From NCBI RefSeq assembly GCF_002742265.1, contig NZ_MDGL01000160.1, forward strand, positions 1-64,000: a DNA stretch of 64,000 nt, written 5' to 3'. This document shows positions 13,691 to 22,500 of this stretch, piece by piece; the stretch's first letter is position 1, and every line of letters starts with the position of its first letter. Source of the stretch: Maribacter sp. 4G9. Lineage in GTDB: Bacteria; Bacteroidota; Bacteroidia; Flavobacteriales; Flavobacteriaceae. The position numbers and the translations under genes were made by a program. The notes under the pieces are model-generated. The model did no database searches. It worked only from the letters and a program-made list of their open reading frames with translations, and was not told the DNA's origin.

Positions 13691-14355
13691 GTTGATTTTA
13701 CGCCGCGTATTGATACCGGATTATCGCAAGTAATTAATGGTGCATCCTCATCATTGATTCGGTGGACATTTATAGTACAATCATATTTGAAATCCACAAA
13801 TTCTTTCCATTTTTCCAAATGTTGAACCAAGAATTTAATCCTGTTACGCTCTTTAAATTCGTGTCTAACTTTACCAATATCCTTAATATTGAATTCGTGC
13901 TTTTCTTCTTCAAATGTAAATTTCACATCGCCGTTTTCGTCGGCGTACAATAACATTCTATCTAAAATTTGGTCGGTAAATGCGTTCTGATGATTAAGAA
14001 ACCTCGGGGTTCTAAAATAAAGGGATAGGCAGACGTATAGTACTTGCCTTTTTTGCTCAGAGGTCAATATCTTCACATTTTCATCGACAAGTAGTTTATA
14101 AATCTTAGGGAATTCAGAATCGACGTGTTCGGCATAATGATATTCCAAATCGTATTTCCTATCAATCTCGGCATTCGGAATCGTATAAAGATTTTTCTGA
14201 AAGCAAATACTTTTTGTACTAATCTGTTCAAGAAGCAAATCATCTTCCAATCTGTAAGCATCAACAAAATAGTTGCCGTTATTACCTTCAACACCAAAAT
14301 TTTTCAGGTAAGACCGTGGTATGTAATGTTGCTTGATGGGTTCGTTTTTAGCCAT
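13666..14355 (-). CDS. DUF4238 protein, probably truncated
   Basis: 229 residues. The start KQHYIPRSYLKNF is the signature of DUF4238, and ITCDNPVSI near 213-221 is its second conserved block. Family members usually run on for some 50-80 residues past that block; here the frame stops 14 residues later (RFDRTTF) while another frame stays open behind it, so the gene appears broken. Function of the family is unknown, though it is frequent in mobile regions. It starts 29 bases after the P-ATPase stop on the same strand. Confidence 0.6.
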   Translation of the reverse strand: MAKNEPIKQHYIPRSYLKNFGVEGNNGNYFVDAYRLEDDLLLEQISTKSICFQKNLYTIPNAEIDRKYDLEYHYAEHVDSEFPKIYKLLVDENVKILTSEQKRQVLYVCLSLYFRTPRFLNHQNAFTDQILDRMLLYADENGDVKFTFEEEKHEFNIKDIGKVRHEFKERNRIKFLVQHLEKWKEFVDFKYDCTINVHRINDEDAPLITCDNPVSIRGVKSTRFDRTTF

Positions 14356-14384
14356 ACATGAAATAATGAATTTTCATGAATGTA

Positions 14385-16349
14385 CTAATTCCATTCCATC
14401 TTCTGCAATCGTATCGCATTCAATATAGCCAAAAACGCCACACCCACATCAGCAAAAACAGCTTCCCACATTGTCGCTAATCCACCTGCACCGAGAATGA
14501 GGACTATGACCTTGACACCAAATGCAAGCGCAATATTTTGCCAGACAATTCGTCGCGTTGAACGACCAATTTTAATCGCTCTTGCAATCTTACTGGGTTG
14601 GTCGGTCTGTATGATAACATCGGCTGTTTCAATGGCGACATCGCTTCCTAAACCACCCATCGCAATACCAACGTCGCTTGCTGCCAAAACGGGTGCATCG
14701 TTTATGCCATCGCCGATAAATGCGACTTTCGTATCAGGTTGTTTTTTGAGCTTTTCAACTTCGTTCAATTTATCTTCAGGTAACAACCCACCTTTTGCCC
14801 AATCGATATTTAACTCTTTTGCAATCTGTTGTGTAATTGAGTCTTTGTCGCCTGATAGCATTATAATCTTTGAAATTCCCGAATCTCGAATTTGTTTAAT
14901 GGCTTGGTGCGCATCATCCTTCAGTTCATCTGCAATGGTTACATAACCTGCGAATGTTCCATCTATGGACACCATAACGATGGATTCTACAATACCATCT
15001 GTTTCCGAAGGGACTTCTATGCCATTTGAGGTCATCAAAGCTTTATTACCTACCAATACCGTTTTCCCATTGACCGTTCCTTTTAAACCTTTTCCTGCAA
15101 CTTCTGAAACATCGGTCGCCTCGTAATCCGAACCGTCTGCTTTATATTCGAGAATCGCTTTTGCGATAGGATGCGTGGATTGTTCTTCCATCGCCATGAG
15201 GTATTTCATAAATTCGGCTTCCTCAAATGTGAAGGAATTGATTTCTTTGATTTTAAAAACCCCTTTGGTAACGGTTCCTGTTTTGTCCATTACGACCGTG
15301 TTTACTTGGGTCATTGCATCTAAAAAGGATGCACCTTTAAAAAGAATACCGTTGCGAGATGCCGCACCCAAACCGCCGAAATAGCCCAGAGGAATGGAAA
15401 TGACCAGAGCACAAGGGCACGAAATCACAAGGAATATCAACGCTCGGTACAGCCAATCCCTAAACACATAATCATCTATAAAAAAGTAAGGCAGAAAAGT
15501 AAGTCCGATAGCGAGGAATACCACGATTGGTGTATAAATCCGTGCAAATTTTCTAATGAACAATTCGGTCTTTGATTTTCTGGCGGTTGCATTCTGCACC
15601 ATATCCAAAATTCGTGCAATGGAACTGTCTTTAAATTCTTTTGTGGTTTCAATCTCGATTACGCCATCAAGATTTATGCTTCCTGCAAAAACAGTATCAC
15701 CTTTAGCAATAGTATCAGGTTTGCTTTCGCCTGTCAAGGCAGCAGTATTAAAAGAACCCTTTTCAGAAAGCAGAATGCCATCAAGCGGAACTTTTTCGCC
15801 CACACGCACCTGTATCTTTTCGCCAATCTCAACAGTCTCGGGATTTACTGAAACAAAATCGCCATCACGATAAACCAATGCCTCATTCGGACGAACATCA
15901 AGTAAGGCTTTTATATTTCCTTTTGCTCGGTTAACGGCTGCATTTTGGAAGAGTTCGCCCACAGCATAAAACAGCATTACGGCAACACCTTCGGGATATT
16001 CGCCAATGGCAAATGCACCTAAAGTGGCTATGGACATTAAGAAGAATTCCGTAAAAAAATCACCATTTTTAATACTTTTCCAGCCTTCTCTTATCACCGG
16101 AAAACCTACAGGGATATAGGCTACCGTGTACCATACTACGCGAATCCATCCTTTGAAGAAAGGAAACGCATCAAAGTAATCAATAGCGATTCCGGCTATC
16201 AACATCACAAAGCTGAAAATAGCCGGTAGATAGGTTCTAAAATTTGAAATTTCTTCAGGGCTGCTATGGTTATGGCCATCGTCGTGACTGTGCTCGCCTT
16301 GTTGTTTTTTTGGTTCTAAGTCACGTAAGTTTATTTTTTTCTTTTTCAT
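14385..16349 (-). CDS. zntA: Zn/Cd/Pb-type P1B ATPase
   Basis: 654 residues. The N-terminus is His-rich (EHSHDDGHNHSS at about 19-30) and lacks an HMA domain. Membrane spans precede the A-domain (TGES in ALTGESKPD), the ion-path motif CPCALV, the phosphorylation site DKTGTVTKG, the HP motif (TEQSTHPIAKAI-like EEQSTHPIAKAIL) and the hinge GDGINDAPVLAASDVG. CPC with the C-terminal DVGVAFLAILNAIRL points to the Zn/Cd/Pb subgroup rather than copper. It exports cytosolic divalent metal to the periplasm, where the CzcCBA system can remove it. Last complete transporter of the long minus-strand unit, 33 bases behind the HMA-CDF gene. Confidence 0.92.
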   Translation of the reverse strand: MKKKKINLRDLEPKKQQGEHSHDDGHNHSSPEEISNFRTYLPAIFSFVMLIAGIAIDYFDAFPFFKGWIRVVWYTVAYIPVGFPVIREGWKSIKNGDFFTEFFLMSIATLGAFAIGEYPEGVAVMLFYAVGELFQNAAVNRAKGNIKALLDVRPNEALVYRDGDFVSVNPETVEIGEKIQVRVGEKVPLDGILLSEKGSFNTAALTGESKPDTIAKGDTVFAGSINLDGVIEIETTKEFKDSSIARILDMVQNATARKSKTELFIRKFARIYTPIVVFLAIGLTFLPYFFIDDYVFRDWLYRALIFLVISCPCALVISIPLGYFGGLGAASRNGILFKGASFLDAMTQVNTVVMDKTGTVTKGVFKIKEINSFTFEEAEFMKYLMAMEEQSTHPIAKAILEYKADGSDYEATDVSEVAGKGLKGTVNGKTVLVGNKALMTSNGIEVPSETDGIVESIVMVSIDGTFAGYVTIADELKDDAHQAIKQIRDSGISKIIMLSGDKDSITQQIAKELNIDWAKGGLLPEDKLNEVEKLKKQPDTKVAFIGDGINDAPVLAASDVGIAMGGLGSDVAIETADVIIQTDQPSKIARAIKIGRSTRRIVWQNIALAFGVKVIVLILGAGGLATMWEAVFADVGVAFLAILNAIRLQKMEWN

Positions 16350-16382
16350 ATGTTCTAATCAAGTTTGATATCATTTTAAAAA

Positions 16383-17180
16383 CTACTTCGATAATTTCAA
16401 TATTCTCAATGCACCGCGCATTACAAAAGTGAAAACGATGCCGCCAATCACTAAATCGGGCCATTTACTATTCAGAAAATAAACCAGCACCCCAGCTACT
16501 ATAACACCACCATTAACAATAATATCATTGGATGTAAAAATGGCACTTGCCTGCATATGAGCCTCTTGACTCTTTGCCTTGTTGATGAGCCAGAGCGATA
16601 TCAAATTACCTGCCAATGCGAAAATTGAAACGATAATCATCCATTGAAACAAGGGTGTTTCGGTATTGCTAAAAAACCTTCTCAAGACCTCTGCAAACCC
16701 AAGTGTTGCCAATGCCATCTGAAAGTATCCGCTGTATTTCGCAACCTTCTTTTTTCTTGAAATGGCACCGCCTACCGCAAATAGGCTTAATGCATATACG
16801 ATGGAATCTGCCAGCATATCTAATGAGTCTGCCACAAGACCCATCGAAGAAGAAATCCAACCGGTGGTCATTTCGATAACGAAAAAGCCAAAGTTGATGC
16901 CCAAGACCCACCATAGGATTCTTTTTTGTTTGGATTGGTCTTCCATTACGGGTGGTTCGGCTTCTGTGGTTCCTTCTAAGGAATCCCCAAGTTTTAAGCT
17001 GGCTATAGACGTTTTTATCGCCTTGACGTCGTCCACGTGATATACTTCCAATTTTCTGTTTGGAATATCAAAATCCAAGTGTTTTACTTGAGCATAAGAC
17101 TCTAACTTCATCCGAATCATCTGCTCTTCTGAAGGGCAGTCCATTTTAGTTATTATAAAAGTGCTTTTTTTCAAAATCAA
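16383..17180 (-). CDS. CDF-family cation transporter with N-terminal HMA-like domain
   Basis: 265 residues. Residues 1-70 form a heavy-metal-associated-like domain with the motif TKMDCPSEEQ (a single Cys rather than CxxC). Six membrane spans follow from about 88, with the CDF metal-site line SLGLVADSLDMLADS (here SMGLVADSLDMLADS) and a later SNDIIVNGG. The usual cytoplasmic C-terminal domain of CDF proteins is missing; the N-terminal domain may replace it. It should export Zn(II) or Cd(II) in exchange for protons. Starts 21 bases after the Fur-family gene. Confidence 0.88.
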   Translation of the reverse strand: MILKKSTFIITKMDCPSEEQMIRMKLESYAQVKHLDFDIPNRKLEVYHVDDVKAIKTSIASLKLGDSLEGTTEAEPPVMEDQSKQKRILWWVLGINFGFFVIEMTTGWISSSMGLVADSLDMLADSIVYALSLFAVGGAISRKKKVAKYSGYFQMALATLGFAEVLRRFFSNTETPLFQWMIIVSIFALAGNLISLWLINKAKSQEAHMQASAIFTSNDIIVNGGVIVAGVLVYFLNSKWPDLVIGGIVFTFVMRGALRILKLSK

Positions 17181-17201
17181 TCTAATTTGTTCGTTTGTTT
17201 A

Positions 17202-17624
17202 TTAAAGTAAATTACTGCTGCATTTTTCGCATATTCCCGTAACCACGAGATTAACATCCTCTGCCAAATATCCATCTGGCAAATTGATATGCGGGATTTT
17301 TTGTTCCGTTAAACAAACTGTTTCGTCACAGTTAGTGCAATGAAAATGCAAGTGTAAATCTTGATCTATCTCGCAATTACAGCCTTCTTCACAAAGTGCG
17401 TATTTAGAGATTCCAGTTCCGTCATCTATGTGATGCACCACGTTTTTTTCTTCAAACGTTTTTAGGGTTCGGTACAATGTGGTTCTATCCGCTTTTGCGA
17501 AAGCATTCTCAATATCAGTCAGGGCGATGGCGGCATCCCTATCGGCCATATACTTATAAATCAAGATGCGCATTGCGGTGGGACGCACGTTATGGTCATT
17601 TAATGTTTTTTCAATTTCAGTCAT
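17202..17624 (-). CDS. Fur-family metal regulator (Zur-like)
   Basis: 140 residues from the ATG at 17624 (MTEIEKTLNDHNVRPTAMR); an upstream ATG at 17672 would put 16 extra residues inside the preceding gene. The winged helix contains the Fur-type ADRTTLYRTLKTFEEKNVV. Metal-site residues include HLHFHCTNC with CETV-type ribbon and a second C-x2-C near the end (CEKCSSN), giving the structural zinc site. It overlaps the stop of the upstream CDF gene by eight bases. Its place inside the efflux unit suggests it regulates it, unusual for a protein family that normally represses uptake. Confidence 0.9.
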   Translation of the reverse strand: MTEIEKTLNDHNVRPTAMRILIYKYMADRDAAIALTDIENAFAKADRTTLYRTLKTFEEKNVVHHIDDGTGISKYALCEEGCNCEIDQDLHLHFHCTNCDETVCLTEQKIPHINLPDGYLAEDVNLVVTGICEKCSSNLL

Positions 17625-18258
17625 TTTTCGCGATGTTATAATTGATATTTTTAGCTTTATTGTAGGCTTCATAGCCTTCTTTTGCAGCGTACGGAACGAT
17701 AAGTAATGCCGCCACAGGATCTGCCCACCACCAGCCTAACCAGTTGACCAATAGCAATCCTATAAGTACGACCACGGTTTGGTATAAGCAAATAAAGGTG
17801 TCTTTAGCATCAGCCAGCAAGGCTGGACTGTCTAATTTCTTTCCATACTTTCTTTTGAAATAGATCAGGATAGGATTTACAACCAGGGAAACCAATAATA
17901 TAATCAGTCCCATCGTGCTCCAGTTTGCGGTTTCTTTATTTATAAGCTTTGTAATGGAATCGTAGGAAATGAAAATACAGATGAGCGTAAAGGAAACTGC
18001 AATTACGTTTAACGTGATTTTTTGTCTTCGTTTTACTTTTTCTTCATCGATACCTTTAATCTCGCCGTGTAGTCGCCAGCCTAATGTTCCCGCACTAACC
18101 ACTTCAATCGTGCTGTCCAATCCCCAACCTATCAGAGCCGAACTATTTGCCGTAAATCCAGCAATAAGCGAGACCGCAACTTCAATAACATCGTAGATGA
18201 CGTTCCAAATCTGTAAGGTTCTTGCTACTTTTAAGTTTTTCTTTCTTTTTTCTTTCAT
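17617..18258 (-). CDS. CDF-like cation efflux protein
   Basis: 213 residues with about five to six membrane spans. The line SALIGWGLDSTIEVVSAGTLGWRLHGE and the later LLADAKDTFICLYQ match the two Asp-containing metal-site helices of cation diffusion facilitators (here WGLDSTIE and ADAKDT). No C-terminal cytosolic domain, so it is a short form common in Bacteroidota metal clusters. It follows CzcB by six bases and overlaps the Fur-family gene. Confidence 0.85.
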   Translation of the reverse strand: MKEKRKKNLKVARTLQIWNVIYDVIEVAVSLIAGFTANSSALIGWGLDSTIEVVSAGTLGWRLHGEIKGIDEEKVKRRQKITLNVIAVSFTLICIFISYDSITKLINKETANWSTMGLIILLVSLVVNPILIYFKRKYGKKLDSPALLADAKDTFICLYQTVVVLIGLLLVNWLGWWWADPVAALLIVPYAAKEGYEAYNKAKNINYNIAKND

Positions 18259-18264
18259 TCCATT

Positions 18265-19494
18265 TTAATCATCGTCACCAAGTTCCCCTTTTTTCATCTC
18301 TCCCATAAGGTAATAGGCATTATTAAAGGCAAAATGAGTATTTGGGTCTGGGGTTTCAAAAAAACGTATGGCTATCCAGTCACCATCCTTCTCGCCCGTA
18401 GTGACTTCTACTGGTATAAAACTCCAAGTGTTGCCTTCCCTTTGCGCTTTAAACACATAATCCCTACCACCTTCTGTAATAATGGCACTTTCTGGTAATG
18501 CGGTTTCAGCGGTTTCATCGTTATCAACTTCAATCCTACCTTTAATGTACATTCCTGGGATAAGACCACCACCTTTGTTCTCAATTTCTGCGTGTACGTG
18601 CACCGCTTTGGGATCTTGCTCGAAGGTTTTTCCTACTGAATAAATTTCGGCAACGAGTTCCGTTCCTGGTCTTGATTGAACGCTAAATAGTACTTGTTGA
18701 CCTTTCTTTACCCTATCAACATCTTTTTCGAAAACCATTATATCTGCGTGTACGTGGTCTGTATCTACTATTTCCATTAGGTTGGTCTGTGGCTCCACAT
18801 ATTGTCCAGTTTTTATAAAAACTTTTTCTACAACCCCTGCAATGGGACTGCGCAATGCAACACGCTGGTAGATAGTGCCATTGCGCACGCCATTCACATT
18901 GATGTTGTACTGTCGCAATTGTGCTTCCAGCCCGTTTACCATTGCGGTAGATGACTGATAGTCTGCCGTTGCCTTTTGGAAATTCATACCAGATGCCACA
19001 CCAGCTTCATAAAGCCTTTTTTGACGTTCGTATTCTTGTTTTAAAAACCGACTGTTGCTGTGTGCATTTAAGTAATCGCTCTGTATCTGTATGATGCTGG
19101 GATGTGAGAGATAGGCAACCGCTTGATTTTTTTTCACTTCATCACCTTCTATTACTTCTATGGATGCCACATTTGCTCCTGTTATGGCGGTAATGGATGC
19201 TTCGTTTTGGGGTGGTACTTCCAGCGTGCCATTTGCTTCTACATAACCGCTCATATAACGTTGTGAGAGCGTGTCAATTTCCATCTGTAAGGCTTCAAAC
19301 TGCTGTGCCGTGAGCATTACTTCCTTAGTTTCGCCTTCCATATTATCTTCTTCATCTTCCCCTTCAGAGTGATTTTCTTCTGTTTCAGAATGGGTGGCTT
19401 CATCGTGGCCATCTTCAGTTTTTGACTCGCCACAGCTGAATAATGTCAATGCCATAAGCATTGTGGTAATCGGTATATATTTTAATTTTTTCAT
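18265..19494 (-). CDS. czcB: CzcB-type periplasmic adaptor of RND efflux pump
   Basis: 409 residues. Lipoprotein signal with lipobox LTLFSC at about residues 17-22, followed by a His- and acid-rich segment (about 23-55) likely to bind metal. The membrane-fusion-protein parts follow: beta-barrel/lipoyl half-motifs (EVIEGDEVKKNQAVAYL and ALRSPIAGVVEKVFIKTGQYV), an alpha-hairpin between them and a C-terminal barrel. It bridges the inner-membrane pump and outer-membrane channel. Six bases separate it from the upstream CzcA-CzcC fusion and six from the downstream CDF gene. Confidence 0.93.
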   Translation of the reverse strand: MKKLKYIPITTMLMALTLFSCGESKTEDGHDEATHSETEENHSEGEDEEDNMEGETKEVMLTAQQFEALQMEIDTLSQRYMSGYVEANGTLEVPPQNEASITAITGANVASIEVIEGDEVKKNQAVAYLSHPSIIQIQSDYLNAHSNSRFLKQEYERQKRLYEAGVASGMNFQKATADYQSSTAMVNGLEAQLRQYNINVNGVRNGTIYQRVALRSPIAGVVEKVFIKTGQYVEPQTNLMEIVDTDHVHADIMVFEKDVDRVKKGQQVLFSVQSRPGTELVAEIYSVGKTFEQDPKAVHVHAEIENKGGGLIPGMYIKGRIEVDNDETAETALPESAIITEGGRDYVFKAQREGNTWSFIPVEVTTGEKDGDWIAIRFFETPDPNTHFAFNNAYYLMGEMKKGELGDDD

Positions 19495-19500
19495 CTTTTT

Positions 19501-22500
19501 TTAGTTTTGGAAATATTGTAGTTTAAACAAGGCTTCTAAATAATTATCGAGTGCGTCCAGCGCATCCATTTCGGTCTGTATGGCATCACGTATAATTTGC
19601 GTGAATGCTGCATAATCAAGCGCACCTTCTTTGTAGGCGAGCAATGCGCCTTTGCGCTGGTCTATGGCAAGTGGCAGAGCTTCGGTTTTATAGAAAAACC
19701 AAGTATCTCGCCATCGTGTATAATTTTGCTGTGCTTGTGTATATTGGGATTGCAGCTCGCGTTGTTTGAATGCGGCATTGGTTTCTGCAATCTGTGCATC
19801 CAGTTTAGCAGCTTTTGCGCGGCTGCGGTCTGGGCCAGAAAACAGCGGTATGGAAATCCCTGCCTGATAGGTGTAGAAACCACTATCGCCATTTACACGT
19901 TGCAGGCCACCTTGCAGATTAAACTGGGGCAGTAAGCTTGCCCTTGCTGCATCATAGCTTGCTTGTGCTTCGTCTATACGCTTTCGCGAAAGCGATAACT
20001 CGGGATGTTCATCCAATGTATCATCAGTCTCTAACACCGAAATTTCGGTAGCTTCAAATTCATCAGCTACGGTGTACATCGTATCTGGTGTCAACCAAAG
20101 ATTGAGTTTTTGTAATGCGATTAAATAATCTGTTTCTGCCTGCTGAAACCTGTTGGTTATCTGTAACGCTTGATTGCGCGCAGCAGCATATTCCAGTCTC
20201 GAAATGGCTTCGACTTCAAAATTGAGTTCTACAGATTGTGCAAATTGACCATAAATGCTGTCCAGTTCTCGATAAAGAACAAATTTCTTCTTTGCCTGAA
20301 AAGCTTCTGACCAGGCTTTTTTGACTTCCAGTTCTATCTGGATTTCAGATAGGTCAAAAGCTGTTTCGGCTAACTGGATGCGTTGTTGTTGCAAGCGTTT
20401 TTTGGCACCTATTCCCAATAGATCAATATTTTGTTGACCGATACCTATCAAGGTATAAATGCCCTGACCATCTGCCACTTCTTCGCCACCTGTAAATACT
20501 TTAGTATTACCGAAGTCATAGGCATTGCCCGTGAGTGCGCTCTGTCTTTCTATTTCGAGTTGGCTCGTCTTGAGTGCTGGATAATTCTCTTTGGCAATTT
20601 CTACAGCCCGAGATAAGGTAATGGGTGTAATGCTATCCTGAACAATGAGGTCTGGCACAGGTGCTTGTGTTTGTTGCGCTTTCGCCAAAGCGGTACCACC
20701 TAACATAAAACCAAGTATTAAAATCGTGGTCAATGCTTGCGGATTAAACGAACCAATCTTGTTCTGGTCTTTACGCTCACGTCGCTTTTCTATAAAGATA
20801 TAGAGTACAGGAAGTACTATCAACGTGAGTAGGGTGGCCGTAAGCATCCCACCAATAACTACCGTAGCGAGCGGTTGTTGCACCTCTGCACCGGCTGATG
20901 TGGAAAATGCCATAGGTAAAAACCCAAAAATATCTGTGGTAGCCGTGAGCATAATGGGGCGAATACGTTCTTTAGTCCCTTGAAATATTCTATCCTTTAT
21001 GCTTGTAACACCTTCTTCCTTTAAAGAATTAAATCGGTTAATAAGTACCAGCCCGTTAAGAACTGCGACACCAAATAGCACAATAAATCCTACACCTGCC
21101 GAAATACTAAATGGCATATCTCGAAGCCATAAAGCAAACACACCACCAATGGCCGCCAAGGGTATCGCGATGTAAATCATTAGCGATTGTGAAAAGGATT
21201 TTAAGGCAAAGTATAACAGTACAAATATCAAGAACAGGGCGATGGGCACAACAATTGTTAAACGATCCTTAGCGCTTTGTAGGTTTTCAAACTCTCCACC
21301 ATAGGTAATATAATATCCTGATGGCAAGTCCAGTTCTTCATCTAACTTTTGTTGTATATCTTTTACAACAGACTCCACATCTCTGCCTCGTGCATTTACA
21401 CCTACATAGGTTCTTCTATACGTATTGTCACGTGAGATTTGCATAGGTCCAGGCACGTATTCAATCTCTGCTATTTCAATAATGGGTACCTGGCTTCCAT
21501 CCTTAAGATCGATGTACATCGTGCGCAGGTCATCAATACTTTTTCTATGGCTTTCATCAAATCGTACCACCAGATCAAATCGTTTCTCGCCTTCAAAAAT
21601 GACGCCAGCGGTACCACCTGCAAAAGCAGTACTTATGTAATCATTTACTTTTTGAATATCCAGTCCATATTGCGCCATTTTATCTCGTCTGAACTTTACG
21701 GTCATTTGTGGTAGTCCAGCTGTACGTTCTGCACTCACATCGCCCGCGCCAGGAACGGTCTTTATAATAGCTGCCATTTCCTGAACCTTGTCTGATAACA
21801 CCTCTAAATCTTCGCCATATAGCTTTACTGCAATATCCTCTCTTACGCCTTCTAAAAGCTCATTAAATCTTAATTCGACCGGTTGGGTAAATGATAAATT
21901 AACCCCGACGAGTTCATCATCCAGTTTATCCCTTATGGCTTCAATCAAACCTTCTTTAGTAGAAGCAGTTGTCCACTCGTCCATATCCTTATTGAGAATG
22001 ATGTACATATCTGCAATATCCATAGGCATAGGATCTGTAGGTATATCTGCCACACCTATACGTGCTGTTACCGTTTTAATTTCAGGAAAATTTTCTAATA
22101 GGATAGTTTCTATTTTCTTTGAAACTTCAATGGATTCTGTGAGCGAGCTTCCTGGTCTTATAAACGCCTGCATTGCTATATCTCCTTCATCGAGCTGCGG
22201 CACAAATTCTCCACCCATATTAGAAAATATAAAACCAGCAATAATAAGTAGAACAGCAGAAGATGATAACACGATAAGCTTAAGCCGCAGTGCACCTTTT
22301 AATAATGGCTTATAAGCACTATGTATAGCACCAATAATTTTATCACTTATCTTTTCAAGCCAACGCTCAAATTTGCCAAACCAGCTTTTGGTGTTTTGAA
22401 CTGGTTTCATAAAAAGCGCAGACATCATTGGGACATAGGTAAGACACAGAATAATTGCACCTATCATAGCAAAACCAAAGGTGTATGCCATCGGTTTGAA

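Noticed and set aside
14357-14378. CATGAAA/TTTCATG dyad between the P-ATPase and DUF4238 genes as terminator
   Set aside because: No T run follows on the minus strand and the stem is only seven AT-rich pairs.
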